Positions 43,267 through 53,108 of a stretch of 64,000 nucleotides of DNA are shown here, one piece after another; within the stretch, counting starts at the first letter, position 1; the number at the start of each line of letters is the position of its first letter. The notes under the pieces were generated by a model. The model made no database searches, was not told the origin of the DNA, and saw nothing but the letters and a program-made list of their open reading frames with translations. The position numbers and the translations under genes are program-made. The stretch is from [Clostridium] innocuum (GTDB taxonomy: Bacteria; Bacillota_I; Bacilli_A; Erysipelotrichales; Erysipelotrichaceae): positions 2,728,001-2,792,000 of the forward strand of contig CP048838.1 in NCBI GenBank assembly GCA_012317185.1, in the 5' to 3' direction.

Positions 43267-44085
43267 TTACTTAATTTGCAGTTCTTTTTTCTTTTTCAAA
43301 ATCAAGAGGATACCGCCTGCCACAAGAGCACCGAGCATGCCTAATGCGTATATCTGCGCCTGTGTTTTATCACCCGTATCGACACCCTTTTCCGCTTTTT
43401 CCACACTTCCCTTATTCTGAGCTTTCTCAGATGTATCTGCCTTTGAAGCATCAAGAGGTGTGTTCTCCTGAGAGTTATCAGGTTTACCCGTATCCGGAAT
43501 GTCCGGTTTTCCTTCCGGCGTACTTTCCTTGTCATTCTCCTGCGGTTTATTTGTATCCGGAGTTTCTGAAGGCACATTGTTATCACCGGAACCTGCTTTT
43601 TCTATCGTAACCGGTGCGATTGCATCCATACCGGATACCTCATTGACCGCATATACATCGTTTACGGTTTTCAGACTGTCTTCGATTACGCTTACTTCCG
43701 CCTTAGTTCCAGCGGCAAGCTTCAATTCCACCATTCCAAGATGCAATTCATCCTGTGCATACAGATGCTCATCACCGGAAAGATAGATGGTCAGCCTCCC
43801 GGTATCCTCCTGATAGCGCCATTCCTGTACATCGCTTTTGATATCACGGTGAAACCTGAACTGTACATGTTCTTTCAGTACCTTCCCCTGCTTCGCCTTG
43901 ATCTGAAAGCTCAGTTGTAAGGAACGTATCGTATCCTTGGTATCGGATGGTATGAGTACAGCCTCTACCTGATTCTCCTTCGCGGTAAGGATAATTTTTT
44001 CAATCGTATCCGCCTGGATGGCGATGGGACCTGCCAGCAGGCAAATCAGTAACAGGGATACTCCTCGCTGCAGCCATGTTTTCAT
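43267..44085 (-). CDS. Cell-surface protein with cohesin-like domain and C-terminal sorting-type anchor
   Basis: 272 aa. Signal peptide 1-25. Residues about 28-165 form one beta-rich domain whose layout (IRSLQLSFQIKAKQGKVL, LHLGMVELKLAAGTKAEVSV) resembles cohesin-like modules. Residues about 168-232 are a Pro/Thr/Asp/Lys-rich wall-spanning linker with repeats of the PDTNKP/PDTGKP kind. The end is GVDTGDKTQ, a 20-residue hydrophobic helix and KKKKE: the plan of a sortase signal with VDTGD in place of LPXTG. It directly follows the M60 peptidase gene and could anchor it. Confidence 0.75.
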   Translation of the reverse strand: MKTWLQRGVSLLLICLLAGPIAIQADTIEKIILTAKENQVEAVLIPSDTKDTIRSLQLSFQIKAKQGKVLKEHVQFRFHRDIKSDVQEWRYQEDTGRLTIYLSGDEHLYAQDELHLGMVELKLAAGTKAEVSVIEDSLKTVNDVYAVNEVSGMDAIAPVTIEKAGSGDNNVPSETPDTNKPQENDKESTPEGKPDIPDTGKPDNSQENTPLDASKADTSEKAQNKGSVEKAEKGVDTGDKTQAQIYALGMLGALVAGGILLILKKKKELQIK

Positions 44086-44119
44086 CAGCCTTCTCCTTTC
44101 TTTTCCTTGCTTTTCAGTA

Positions 44120-47100
44120 TTATTTTGTCAATGTGATTTCCGGCAAAATCTCCGGAATCTTGACGAGCAGGGTATCGCTGACCAGCCGCTGTCCCTCATT
44201 GGTCAGGGCATTATCTACACGATACAGCTCTGCACGGACTTTTTCAGGCAGCTGCTCACTGTTCAAATCTTTTTCTGCAATCCAGTATACCCAGGTACCC
44301 TCGGAAACCTCACCAAGCAATGCATTCTGTGGATTTGGGGCAAAAATAACCTGATTGGCAATCAGAGAACCCTCTGCGTCTGTTCCGCCGATAATATTTC
44401 CTGCTTCATCATACAGCATAACGACATTGTAAGCCGGGTTTCCCTTATAAGTTCCTGTAAAAATCAGAGATCCCTTTTCAATCTTCTGTTCCTCATGCGT
44501 TTCATCTTTCTCCTGAAGGATAACATCTTCTTTCAGAATACCGATTGACGCTGTCTCTGCCGCTTCCTCATTATAAAATTCGATATTATCACCCGTTGGT
44601 CCCAGAATATCCAATTCCGGAATGACCAGTGTGCTGTTTTTCTTGTTTAAGGCAGTGATACGTACATAAACAGCATCATAGGTTACTATCCATGGGTCGT
44701 TGTCCGCATTTTGGAAATAGACAGTTGCCACATCATCCTTAAAGTCGAAGGTTCCTTCTTTAAGCTTTTTAAATGTTTTGCCATCCTGACTGATTTCAAT
44801 CCTGTAATCTGTCATATCATAACGTTCATCCGTACCGCGGTGATAACGCAGGGCTGTCACTTCCGTGGTTTTCCCCATATTGATCGTAATCTGCGAATCC
44901 GCATTTGTAGATGCACCGGTATAGGTGTTTTCTTCTGCCGTGCCGTCATCAATCATGCGGTATGCCGCTGATTTCAGCTGTGGAGCACATGGATCCTCGC
45001 CTTCTGCCGGCTTCTGTTCATCATCTTTTGACAGCATATTCGTCGTGATGGTCCAGCTGTCCTTAACCTGACTGCCGTCACCCTCTACCTTGACTGGAGA
45101 AACCTGTACGGCCGCTGAGCGGTTCAGGAATTTATCAATCGCAGTCACCTTATAGGAAACAGAGCGGTTGCTTACTGGACCCAGCTGATCTGTGAATTTG
45201 TTGTCCATGGTAAATCCGACAACCTCGTCCTTTTGCTTTCCCTGATCATAGGTCGTTCTTACAATTTCATAACCGAGAATTGCATCTGCCTGATCTGCAG
45301 TATTGCCCAGTGTCAGTGTTACACTGGAGCGATCATTCTTTGAAACAGATGCAGTGGCAACATCCCTGCCGCTGATACCTTCACTTGCGCCATGCTCGAT
45401 TTCATAGGCACGTGCTTCATCATTTACATAATAGATGGCGCGTGCTTCCTTTTCAAACTGCTGCATATATGCTTTGGTATCCGCATCCATCACCATACCC
45501 CAGCGCTGGAAGAAATCACTCAAATCCTTTTCTGCCGCAGCACTCGCCAACCGCATGATATTCTGTTCGGCATCCTTGCCAAGTGTCAGCTTGATACCAT
45601 TGGGAGCAGGTGCCAATGCTGTATTTCTTGCATAGCTGTCTACGCGCGCAAAGAACAGATTTTTGAATATTTCATCATAATCCGCATAGGTTCTGTAATT
45701 ATATCCGCGATCATATGCCAGATGCAGCTGCCAGTACATTCCAAGCTGTGTGAATACATTGTCACTCCGCCCCGTTACATTGGATGTTACTTTTTTGTAT
45801 ACATCCTCATATTTGAACCGCACACCGTTATTCGTCTCATCTGCCTGTGCCAGAAGGGAGAAATAATTGTTTGTGATTTCAGCAATTGCATAGCTTCCCT
45901 GATTGATGTTATGTCCGATTTCATGAGCAATGCCCCAGCCGAAGTATGTTCCAACCCCGATTTTCTTTCCGTTTTCATCAACCTCTACCGGCTTGCTGTT
46001 CACCAGTCCGCGTGTGGAACCCCATTCCACACCGATATGATTGCCGGAAGCATACATAAAGGCGCCGTCAAACATTTTCATGTATCGAATATTCAAATGC
46101 TGTGCAGGTAAATGATTCTTGTCCTTCACATTTTGTGCAGTACCTTCCTTAAAGTTATCATTGAGTCCCTTATGCTGATAGAAAAGCGTCATCATGTCAT
46201 CCATTGCGTTAAGGGAAGCATTCAGCTTTTCAGCGCCTGCCTCTACAGAGCCGTCATTCACCGCATTCCAAACCTGAGATGCCGGTATGGAATACATCAT
46301 CTGATCCAGCATGATATCCGTGATATTCAAAGCACACGTTTTCTCGTCGTATGCATAGGATACCTGCTCATTGCCCTCTGTTTTATGATCTTTCTCATGC
46401 TGCTGCTGCAAATTCGGGACAAAGTCTTGCAGCTCTTCGATGTAGGTACGGATTCTTTTCATCCGTTCTTCTTTATCCTTTACCTGATACAGATCAAGCG
46501 TTGGAACCCTTGTGCCTGAGCTGACTCTTACCGCATACTGATCCGTGTCCTTGTTTCCGTTATATTGAAGATAGAGCGCGCCACCCTTTTCAACATCGGT
46601 AGAAGTAATCTGCGGAATCGTTATTTCATTTCTGCCGATTTTCAAATTGCCGACCGTCTTGGCAAATCCGCTTGCCTCCGCATGCTGCTGTGTTGCAACA
46701 AGACTCAGGGAACTGTTCTGCCCGGTTTTCATTCCCGGATTTCCTACATAAATGACCAGCTCCTGTCCTGCATAAGCACTGATACCCAGCGGCTGCCATG
46801 CATTCAGACCACCTACAGAGATACCGGAATCTTTGTTTGAGCGAAGATTGGCATGTACTGCAATCGTATCGTTCAGCGTATCCTGTTCCGCATACAGCTG
46901 CTTCGCTGTATCCAGTTCCACCTGCAGTGCTTTTTGATCCGGATGATATTCTCCATGATCCTTGGTGTCAAGACGCTGCTGCAGTGTATTCAGAAGCTCT
47001 GTGTCCACATCCTTTGCCAGTGTCAGATGAAGATCATCAGCAAATAATGCCTGAATATCCGATTCCAGAGAATCGTATTGGAAGAAACGGATTTCTGCCA

Positions 47101-49075
47101 CCATGATGTTTCTTACACCGCCGGATGTAGTCAGACCAAAACGCACGCGGCTTGTCTTAATCGGCTTTGCCAGCTTGATCACATAATATTTTCTTCCCTG
47201 TCCGTCATCCTTCTGTTGTATGCGAACATTCGATGCCTGTACTTCCTTATTCTGTTCACTGTCCCAATAGTAGATTGCCGCAGCTCCATAGCCGACCGTA
47301 TCCATCGGTGCAGCCAGTGTGAAGCGATCCATTGTATACTCCTGATCCAGCTGTACGGTAGTCCCCCACTGCCACTGGTGATAGCTGACCGCGTCATCCC
47401 AGTCCTCTAAACGATAGTAGGACTCATAGCTGTCATCCACAAGACCGTTGGCACTTTGGGCATCTGTATCCAGACTGCTGTTTACCATGCTTCCGACAAC
47501 ATGCTTTGCAGAGACGATATGCTGTGTGAGCTTTCCTTCTCCGTTGGAATCATTGATCAGCTTATAGGAAGGCATCTGCGCACGCTTTACACTTAGCGTG
47601 GATGCCTTAACCTTCATGGAGCCTGGACCCTCTCCCAGTTCATTAACACCCGTGACGTACAGAATATACGTGGTTTCATCCTTTAAACCTTCCAGCGTGT
47701 AACTTGTTTTTGTGATATTGCTGATTTTTGTAAAGGAATCTCCGATCTCTTCTTTGTAGAATACATGATAGCCATCTGTATCCTTCATGTTTTTCCAGGA
47801 TAAGCTTATGGAGCGGTAACCGCCGGACGCCTTTACATCATCCGGTGCTGCCGGCTTACTGCTGGTCTGTGGCGTCAATGTTATCGGTGCAGAATACCCG
47901 CTTTTCCAATCACAGTTCACAGACTGTACAGAAACCATATACTCCTTTTTGTTTTCCAGCTTGTCCTTTTTAAATTGTGTGACGGTCACACTTGGTACCG
48001 TTGTTTTGACAACCTCACGGTATCCGTCTGCCTCAATTCGCACCTCATAGCCCGTTACGTTTCTCTCCGGAGTCCATGAAACTGTGAATTTTTTATCTCC
48101 GGCAGTTCCCTGCAGATTTTTCGGTATATTCATCTCCGGCTCCGGAATACGTGTTTCCATGTCATTTAGAAATTCAACCTTGGAAATCTCGACCAGACTA
48201 CCCTGCGCCTGTGTCGTTTTGGTTACCTTAATCGTCACCTTTTTCACTGCAATCTGATCACCGAGATGCACAATCAGATTTCCCCTCACATCCATTTCCA
48301 CATAAGGAGAGGACGCAGCACGACGGGAACGGTAGTAATTTACAATTGGCACCTGCAACGGCTCATCCTGTCCCTCGATTTCAACAAGAATCATTCCATC
48401 CGCAATTTTGTTTACACTCTCAAGCGGTGCCTGAATGGTAAAGCCTTCCATGCGGATCGGGTTTTCATTCTGCTGAAAATCAAAGGTCAGCTGCAACGGA
48501 TGGTCTGTGCTGATCGCCTGTCCGTCGGCATGTTTCAACGTCACAGCAGATTCCGCAGCCAATACATCCTCCAGCTTTCCGGAAACGAGTTGCGTTCCCG
48601 CTTCAATGGAAACACCTACAGCGCTTTTTGGAACTCTTCGTTCTATAGCGGAGGTTTGCTGCTTATATTCCCTGCGCTCATCATAGAGCCTCTGTAAATC
48701 CGCAAGATCCACCGTTCCATCCTGATTGATATCATAAATGCTGTCCGCACTTCCCCGATCCAGCGCATCTACGAAATCCTTGATTTGTACATTCGATGCC
48801 GCATATGCCAGCAATCCCGGCTGTACATCCTCAAACAGCTGCGGTGCTGTACCAAGATACAGCTGAATGCTTTGATCATACCCGTCCATCTGAAATATCT
48901 GCTCATATGTTCGATACCCTTTCGCAGCCACCTGCAGCGTATAGGTGCCTTTCGGAAGATTTTCGAAAACAGCAGATACAGCGGAAGCTCCCTGCGCAGC
49001 CTCCAGAACAGCAGTTCTTGTTTCCTCCTCACTGCCGTGCTTCAGCGTCAGTTGAAAGCTCTGACGCTCAGACAA
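44120..49075 (-). CDS. M60 (enhancin-type) metallopeptidase, main part
   Basis: 1,651 codons without its own signal peptide. In order: a CnaB-like start, a dockerin-like segment (about 88-135; DINQDGTVDLADLQRL), a beta region, two fibronectin III domains (about 318-495), an F5/8-type carbohydrate-binding region (about 530-690), the M60 catalytic domain with HEIGH at 1051-1055 and the later Glu in AEITNNY, and another F5/8-like domain (about 1385-1505). M60 enzymes cleave mucin-type glycoproteins. The frame has no good start; it continues the frame of 49087-49413 after a -1 shift at 49088-49095. There is no C-terminal anchor. Confidence 0.85.
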   Translation of the reverse strand: MSERQSFQLTLKHGSEEETRTAVLEAAQGASAVSAVFENLPKGTYTLQVAAKGYRTYEQIFQMDGYDQSIQLYLGTAPQLFEDVQPGLLAYAASNVQIKDFVDALDRGSADSIYDINQDGTVDLADLQRLYDERREYKQQTSAIERRVPKSAVGVSIEAGTQLVSGKLEDVLAAESAVTLKHADGQAISTDHPLQLTFDFQQNENPIRMEGFTIQAPLESVNKIADGMILVEIEGQDEPLQVPIVNYYRSRRAASSPYVEMDVRGNLIVHLGDQIAVKKVTIKVTKTTQAQGSLVEISKVEFLNDMETRIPEPEMNIPKNLQGTAGDKKFTVSWTPERNVTGYEVRIEADGYREVVKTTVPSVTVTQFKKDKLENKKEYMVSVQSVNCDWKSGYSAPITLTPQTSSKPAAPDDVKASGGYRSISLSWKNMKDTDGYHVFYKEEIGDSFTKISNITKTSYTLEGLKDETTYILYVTGVNELGEGPGSMKVKASTLSVKRAQMPSYKLINDSNGEGKLTQHIVSAKHVVGSMVNSSLDTDAQSANGLVDDSYESYYRLEDWDDAVSYHQWQWGTTVQLDQEYTMDRFTLAAPMDTVGYGAAAIYYWDSEQNKEVQASNVRIQQKDDGQGRKYYVIKLAKPIKTSRVRFGLTTSGGVRNIMVAEIRFFQYDSLESDIQALFADDLHLTLAKDVDTELLNTLQQRLDTKDHGEYHPDQKALQVELDTAKQLYAEQDTLNDTIAVHANLRSNKDSGISVGGLNAWQPLGISAYAGQELVIYVGNPGMKTGQNSSLSLVATQQHAEASGFAKTVGNLKIGRNEITIPQITSTDVEKGGALYLQYNGNKDTDQYAVRVSSGTRVPTLDLYQVKDKEERMKRIRTYIEELQDFVPNLQQQHEKDHKTEGNEQVSYAYDEKTCALNITDIMLDQMMYSIPASQVWNAVNDGSVEAGAEKLNASLNAMDDMMTLFYQHKGLNDNFKEGTAQNVKDKNHLPAQHLNIRYMKMFDGAFMYASGNHIGVEWGSTRGLVNSKPVEVDENGKKIGVGTYFGWGIAHEIGHNINQGSYAIAEITNNYFSLLAQADETNNGVRFKYEDVYKKVTSNVTGRSDNVFTQLGMYWQLHLAYDRGYNYRTYADYDEIFKNLFFARVDSYARNTALAPAPNGIKLTLGKDAEQNIMRLASAAAEKDLSDFFQRWGMVMDADTKAYMQQFEKEARAIYYVNDEARAYEIEHGASEGISGRDVATASVSKNDRSSVTLTLGNTADQADAILGYEIVRTTYDQGKQKDEVVGFTMDNKFTDQLGPVSNRSVSYKVTAIDKFLNRSAAVQVSPVKVEGDGSQVKDSWTITTNMLSKDDEQKPAEGEDPCAPQLKSAAYRMIDDGTAEENTYTGASTNADSQITINMGKTTEVTALRYHRGTDERYDMTDYRIEISQDGKTFKKLKEGTFDFKDDVATVYFQNADNDPWIVTYDAVYVRITALNKKNSTLVIPELDILGPTGDNIEFYNEEAAETASIGILKEDVILQEKDETHEEQKIEKGSLIFTGTYKGNPAYNVVMLYDEAGNIIGGTDAEGSLIANQVIFAPNPQNALLGEVSEGTWVYWIAEKDLNSEQLPEKVRAELYRVDNALTNEGQRLVSDTLLVKIPEILPEITLTK

Positions 49076-49086
49076 TCCTTTACCTG

Positions 49087-49413
49087 TTAAAAAGAAACGG
49101 TAATACTGCCGTTGATCTGTTTTCGAACAGGCTCCTCTTTGCCCTCATTGCTATTTTGTTCTATGGGAGTTGTTCGTGGTTTCTCATCTTTTTGATCCTG
49201 CGTCTGCGTTTCTTCCTCCGAAACATTCTGTACCGGCTGTTCCTGTTCTACAGCTGCTTCCGGTTGCGGTTCCACATTCTGCACCTGCACTTCATCTGAC
49301 ACTTCTGCAGGTCCTTCAGACTCTGTTTCAGCCTTCATATAGCCGGAAGAAGAACCAAGTGTTAGTTGCATCAGCATACATCCAGCCAGGATCAGGGAAA
49401 ACCATCGTTTCAT
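49087..49413 (-). CDS. Signal-peptide part of the M60 peptidase, out of frame
   Basis: 108 aa: ATG at 49413 behind GGGGTGGAG, signal peptide about 1-25 (KRWFSLILAGCMLMQLTLG), then a low-complexity Glu/Gln/Pro/Val linker and NGSITVSF followed by TAA. One more T in the run TTTCTTTTTAA would join it in frame to the 1,651-codon part (SF then LTGKGLSERQSF). So this is either a real frameshift (mutation, phase variation or programmed slippage at TTT-TAA) or a base-call error. Confidence 0.8.
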   Translation of the reverse strand: MKRWFSLILAGCMLMQLTLGSSSGYMKAETESEGPAEVSDEVQVQNVEPQPEAAVEQEQPVQNVSEEETQTQDQKDEKPRTTPIEQNSNEGKEEPVRKQINGSITVSF

Positions 49414-49474
49414 AACTCTCCACCCCTTTCTCTGTAAGAGCTGCACAGATAACCATATGCAGCATTACTGTAAA

Positions 49475-49504
49475 ATTATAACCGTTTTTGCTTTCTTAAG
49501 GCAA
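49475..49504 (-). promoter_or_regulatory. Promoter of the M60 peptidase module
   Basis: TTGCCT (49499-49504), 18-nt spacer, TATAAT (49475-49480) on the minus strand. Beyond it, 49505-49680 is AT-rich and holds no gene or motif that I can assign. Confidence 0.7.
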
Positions 49505-49681
49505 TAAAAAAGCTCTTTTTTTATCAAATAGGTTATAATTTAAGCTATAAAACTAACATAAAAAAAACAAATGCTTCGCAAAGGTTATGCTTTATGTATA
49601 TTTGCTGTGATCAGGAGAGCAGATATATGATGGTATGAGAATTTCAGTCTTTAAAAAAACAATGCACATCGTCAGCCTGAT

Positions 49682-49716
49682 AAAAAAAGCTGCGGGAGTA
49701 TACTCACACACAGCTG
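49682..49716 (-). terminator. Terminator of the ABC transporter gene
   Basis: AGCTG / CAGCT with an inner GAGTATACTC, followed on the minus strand by seven T. Confidence 0.75.
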
Positions 49717-49762
49717 TATTTCTGTTTCATTGAAAATTCTGAAATTCTATATAACAATCAGC

Positions 49763-52700
49763 TTATTCTGTACGCAGGGCGGTAACCGGATCCTCCTGAG
49801 CCGCCTTCTTCGATGGGATCAAACCGCCAATCAGTGTCAGAATGACACTCAGGACAATCAATATGACACCGCCTGCCAGCGGTAAAGCAGCACTGACCTC
49901 CACATTTCCTGCCAGATGGTGAATGAGCATATTGCCAGGTATGAGCAGCAGCAGGGTGATTATGATTCCAAGCAGACCTGCCAGCAGACCAATGATGAAT
50001 GTCTCCGCATTGAATACCTGCGAAATATTTTTCTTGGAGGCACCGATTGCACGCAGAATACCGATTTCCTTCTTTCGTTCCAGTACACTGATATAGGTGA
50101 TAACACCAATCATGATGGACGATACCACAAGTGAGATGGCGACAAAGGCGATCAGTACATAGCTGATAACATTGATAATATCAGTCACCGAGGACATCAG
50201 TGTACCCACATAATCGGTATAGGAAATCACCTTGTCCTCATCCACCTTCTCCATATTTGCATTATAGCCATCCAGTACATCGATCACCTTCTGCTTACTT
50301 TCAAAATTCTTCGGATAGATGCTGATGCCGCCCGGCTTATCCAGATCGGCATATCCCAGATTTTTTAAATTACCGTCATAGGAGGAGACCTCTGTGGTCA
50401 TAAGGGACATCATCAGCTCGGAAAGCTCTTCTTCATTCATATTCATTTTGATTGCCTTGGAAAATACGCTTGCGTCGATCTGAATTGCATCCTGCATACT
50501 GCTTGCAAGATTTCCAAGCTGGCTCTGCAGCTGTGTGCTCAATTCCTTTTGCAGCTGTGCTGTGAGTGTGGATGTATACTGTGTCATGATCGTCTGCATC
50601 TGCTTCTGCAGCTGTGCTTCAAACTGCCCGGTCAATCCGCTTTGCTGTAGCAGCGTGCTCATTTCCTTCTGAATCAGCGCCTGTGCAGAATCGCTCTGCA
50701 GATAGGCAAGGAAATATTCATTCATCCTGGTGGGATCAAGCAGTGCATGCTCGACCATATATTTCTGAAAATCCGTCTGCAATGCCGTTGCCAGCGACTG
50801 CAGCTGCTCCTGTGAAATCTGAACATCAAGACTGGACAGGATCCCTTGAAAATCAATCTGCGGCAGCTTGGACATATCCATCTTGATACCACTGAGATCA
50901 AGCTTGGACATATCCATATTCAGCTTACTCTGATCAAAGGAAAAGGCCTGCTTCAGCATCTGTGTATCCACCGTGAATAACGAATTCATATCGAATGCTT
51001 TGCTGCTTTTGTCTGTAAATGACTTCCCGGTAAATACATCCGTATTCGGCTTTGCCAGCTGTTTCTTCACGATTTCACTGTTCTTGGCCTGTTCGATCAC
51101 ATGCATCGTCAGCTCGGCCGGATAGCCGATTCCTGCCTTCAGCATCGTCGCGGTCGCTGAGCTGCTTGGCTGAACTACACCGACGATTTTTACATCTTCA
51201 CCGTTTTGAACCAGCTGCTTCATATATTTCTTATCTTCTGTTTTATCCTTATACACATGATAGGTTTTATCATATACATAATAATCAGCGGCATCGACAA
51301 GCTTATAGGTGGTTCCCACAAGCTCCTCATAGCTGTAGGAGCGGCTCTCATCCGGAACGTTTACCTTCTCATCTCTGGAGAACTGCTCCACCATTTTGTC
51401 AAGCTCCTTATAGTCGCGAAGCCCCAGTGTGTACAGCATAAAATCATTGATATTGCCATTCTTTGTCAGAACGAGTACACATTCATTATACTGCTTCGGC
51501 CATCTCCCTGCCTTGATATCGTATTGATCCTCATACAGCCCGGTATCCTGCGGCATCTGATAAAACACATCCGTGCTCATCATGGAGGACATCATGCTGT
51601 TGGTGTTGCTGGAGGAGCCAAAGCCCAGTGAGGAAAAGGAGGTATCCGGATGTACCTGACGCACAGTATCCGTTTTCGTGCTGTAAATCTGCGGAGCCAC
51701 TGTGTAGGTGTATTCAATCGAATTGGTATGTTCCTCGATATCGGTTTTTCCGCTGTCCAGATACTGCTTCAGTGATGTCAGATCATTGGAGCCGATTTTT
51801 GAAAACATGTTCGTAATCATTTGAGAAACATGAATTTTGTCTTCCTCATCATCCCCCTGCTTTTGGCCGGGATGGGCATCTGTCATCATGGATGTGATAT
51901 CAAAGCCTGTACTCTGAATTTGCAGCGGATATTCAGACAGGGTTTCTTCCTCAATGGATTGAATATACTGATTCACACCGTTGGAAAGGGAAAGGATCAG
52001 TGCGATTCCGATAATTCCGATCGAACCGGCAAAGGAGGTCAGAATGGTTCTCGCCTTTTTGGTACGAAGATTATTAAAGCTCAGCGACAGTGAGGTCAGA
52101 AAGGACATGGAGGACTTCCCCATAGTTTCATGCTTGGGCGGTTCCAGCCCTTCCTCGCTTACTGCATAGGGATTGGAATCACTGCGAATCCTGCCATCCC
52201 GCAGCGATACGATACGGGTCGCATAATCCTGTGCCAGCTCCGGATTGTGGGTTACCATGACGACCAGGCGATCCTTGGCAACCTCCTTCAGCAGATTCAT
52301 TACCTGTACACTTGTTTCACTGTCCAAAGCTCCGGTCGGCTCATCCGCCAGCAGGATATCCGGATCATTCACCAGTGCACGCGCTATGGCAACACGCTGC
52401 ATCTGTCCGCCTGACATCTGATTCGGCTTTTTATGCCCCTGATTGCCAAGTCCAACCTCCTCCAGAGCCTTTCTGGCCTTTTCTCTTCGCTCGGCCTTGG
52501 ATATACCGGAAATCGTCAATGCAAGCTCAACATTGGCCAGCACTGTCTGGTGCGGTATCAGATTATAGCTTTGAAACACAAAACCGATGGTATGATTTCG
52601 ATACGAATCCCAATCTCTGTCACGGTATTTCTTTGTTGAAATTCCGTTGATGATCAAATCTCCCTGATCATAACGATCCAGTCCTCCGATGATATTCAAA

Positions 52701-52840
52701 AGCGTCGTTTTACCGGAGCCGCTCGGTCCCAGTATAGCGACAAACTCATTATCACGCAGATTCAGGCTAACGCCATCCAATGCCTTCTGGATCAAACTGC
52801 CTGTCTGATATTGTTTGTATATATTTTTTATCTGAAGCAT
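49763..52840 (-). CDS. MacB-type ABC transporter, fused ATPase and FtsX-like permease
   Basis: 1,025 aa with the ATG at 52840; ATG at 52849 is an alternative close to the AAGGAG. Residues 1-230: ATPase with Walker A GPSGSGKTT, signature MSGGQMQRVAIARAL and DEPTGALDSET. A first membrane helix (about 265-290) leads to a very large extracellular domain (about 290-860), including a Gln-rich coiled coil (about 655-790). Three helices of the FtsX fold close the protein. MacB/LolD-like systems export peptides or sense cell-envelope stress by mechanotransmission rather than transport in the usual sense. No partner adaptor gene is adjacent. Confidence 0.88.
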   Translation of the reverse strand: MLQIKNIYKQYQTGSLIQKALDGVSLNLRDNEFVAILGPSGSGKTTLLNIIGGLDRYDQGDLIINGISTKKYRDRDWDSYRNHTIGFVFQSYNLIPHQTVLANVELALTISGISKAERREKARKALEEVGLGNQGHKKPNQMSGGQMQRVAIARALVNDPDILLADEPTGALDSETSVQVMNLLKEVAKDRLVVMVTHNPELAQDYATRIVSLRDGRIRSDSNPYAVSEEGLEPPKHETMGKSSMSFLTSLSLSFNNLRTKKARTILTSFAGSIGIIGIALILSLSNGVNQYIQSIEEETLSEYPLQIQSTGFDITSMMTDAHPGQKQGDDEEDKIHVSQMITNMFSKIGSNDLTSLKQYLDSGKTDIEEHTNSIEYTYTVAPQIYSTKTDTVRQVHPDTSFSSLGFGSSSNTNSMMSSMMSTDVFYQMPQDTGLYEDQYDIKAGRWPKQYNECVLVLTKNGNINDFMLYTLGLRDYKELDKMVEQFSRDEKVNVPDESRSYSYEELVGTTYKLVDAADYYVYDKTYHVYKDKTEDKKYMKQLVQNGEDVKIVGVVQPSSSATATMLKAGIGYPAELTMHVIEQAKNSEIVKKQLAKPNTDVFTGKSFTDKSSKAFDMNSLFTVDTQMLKQAFSFDQSKLNMDMSKLDLSGIKMDMSKLPQIDFQGILSSLDVQISQEQLQSLATALQTDFQKYMVEHALLDPTRMNEYFLAYLQSDSAQALIQKEMSTLLQQSGLTGQFEAQLQKQMQTIMTQYTSTLTAQLQKELSTQLQSQLGNLASSMQDAIQIDASVFSKAIKMNMNEEELSELMMSLMTTEVSSYDGNLKNLGYADLDKPGGISIYPKNFESKQKVIDVLDGYNANMEKVDEDKVISYTDYVGTLMSSVTDIINVISYVLIAFVAISLVVSSIMIGVITYISVLERKKEIGILRAIGASKKNISQVFNAETFIIGLLAGLLGIIITLLLLIPGNMLIHHLAGNVEVSAALPLAGGVILIVLSVILTLIGGLIPSKKAAQEDPVTALRTE

Positions 52841-53026
52841 AGAAAACATCCTCTCCTTAACAGTCCCCACTTTACACAAAAATAGGTTTGTTATGTGAAT
52901 TATACCGCAAATGTGGCATGAAATACAGGAAAAGCTTTCAAGAATCATTTAAAATCACAGGATGTTATGATTTTATCAGACAGTTTCTGATCCTGCAGCA
53001 GCATGAGCTATGTGCTGAATCATAAG

Positions 53027-53070
53027 AAAAAGGAATCGATGCTATCCTGATGAAAACACCCGATTCCCTT
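53027..53070 (-). terminator. Terminator of the MalY/DUF3737 unit
   Basis: GGAATCG / CGATTCC stem followed on the minus strand by TTTTTC, 40 nt past the stop. Confidence 0.65.
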
Positions 53071-53108
53071 AGTATACAGCACTTCCTGCTTCAAATGTTT
53101 CTATACGC

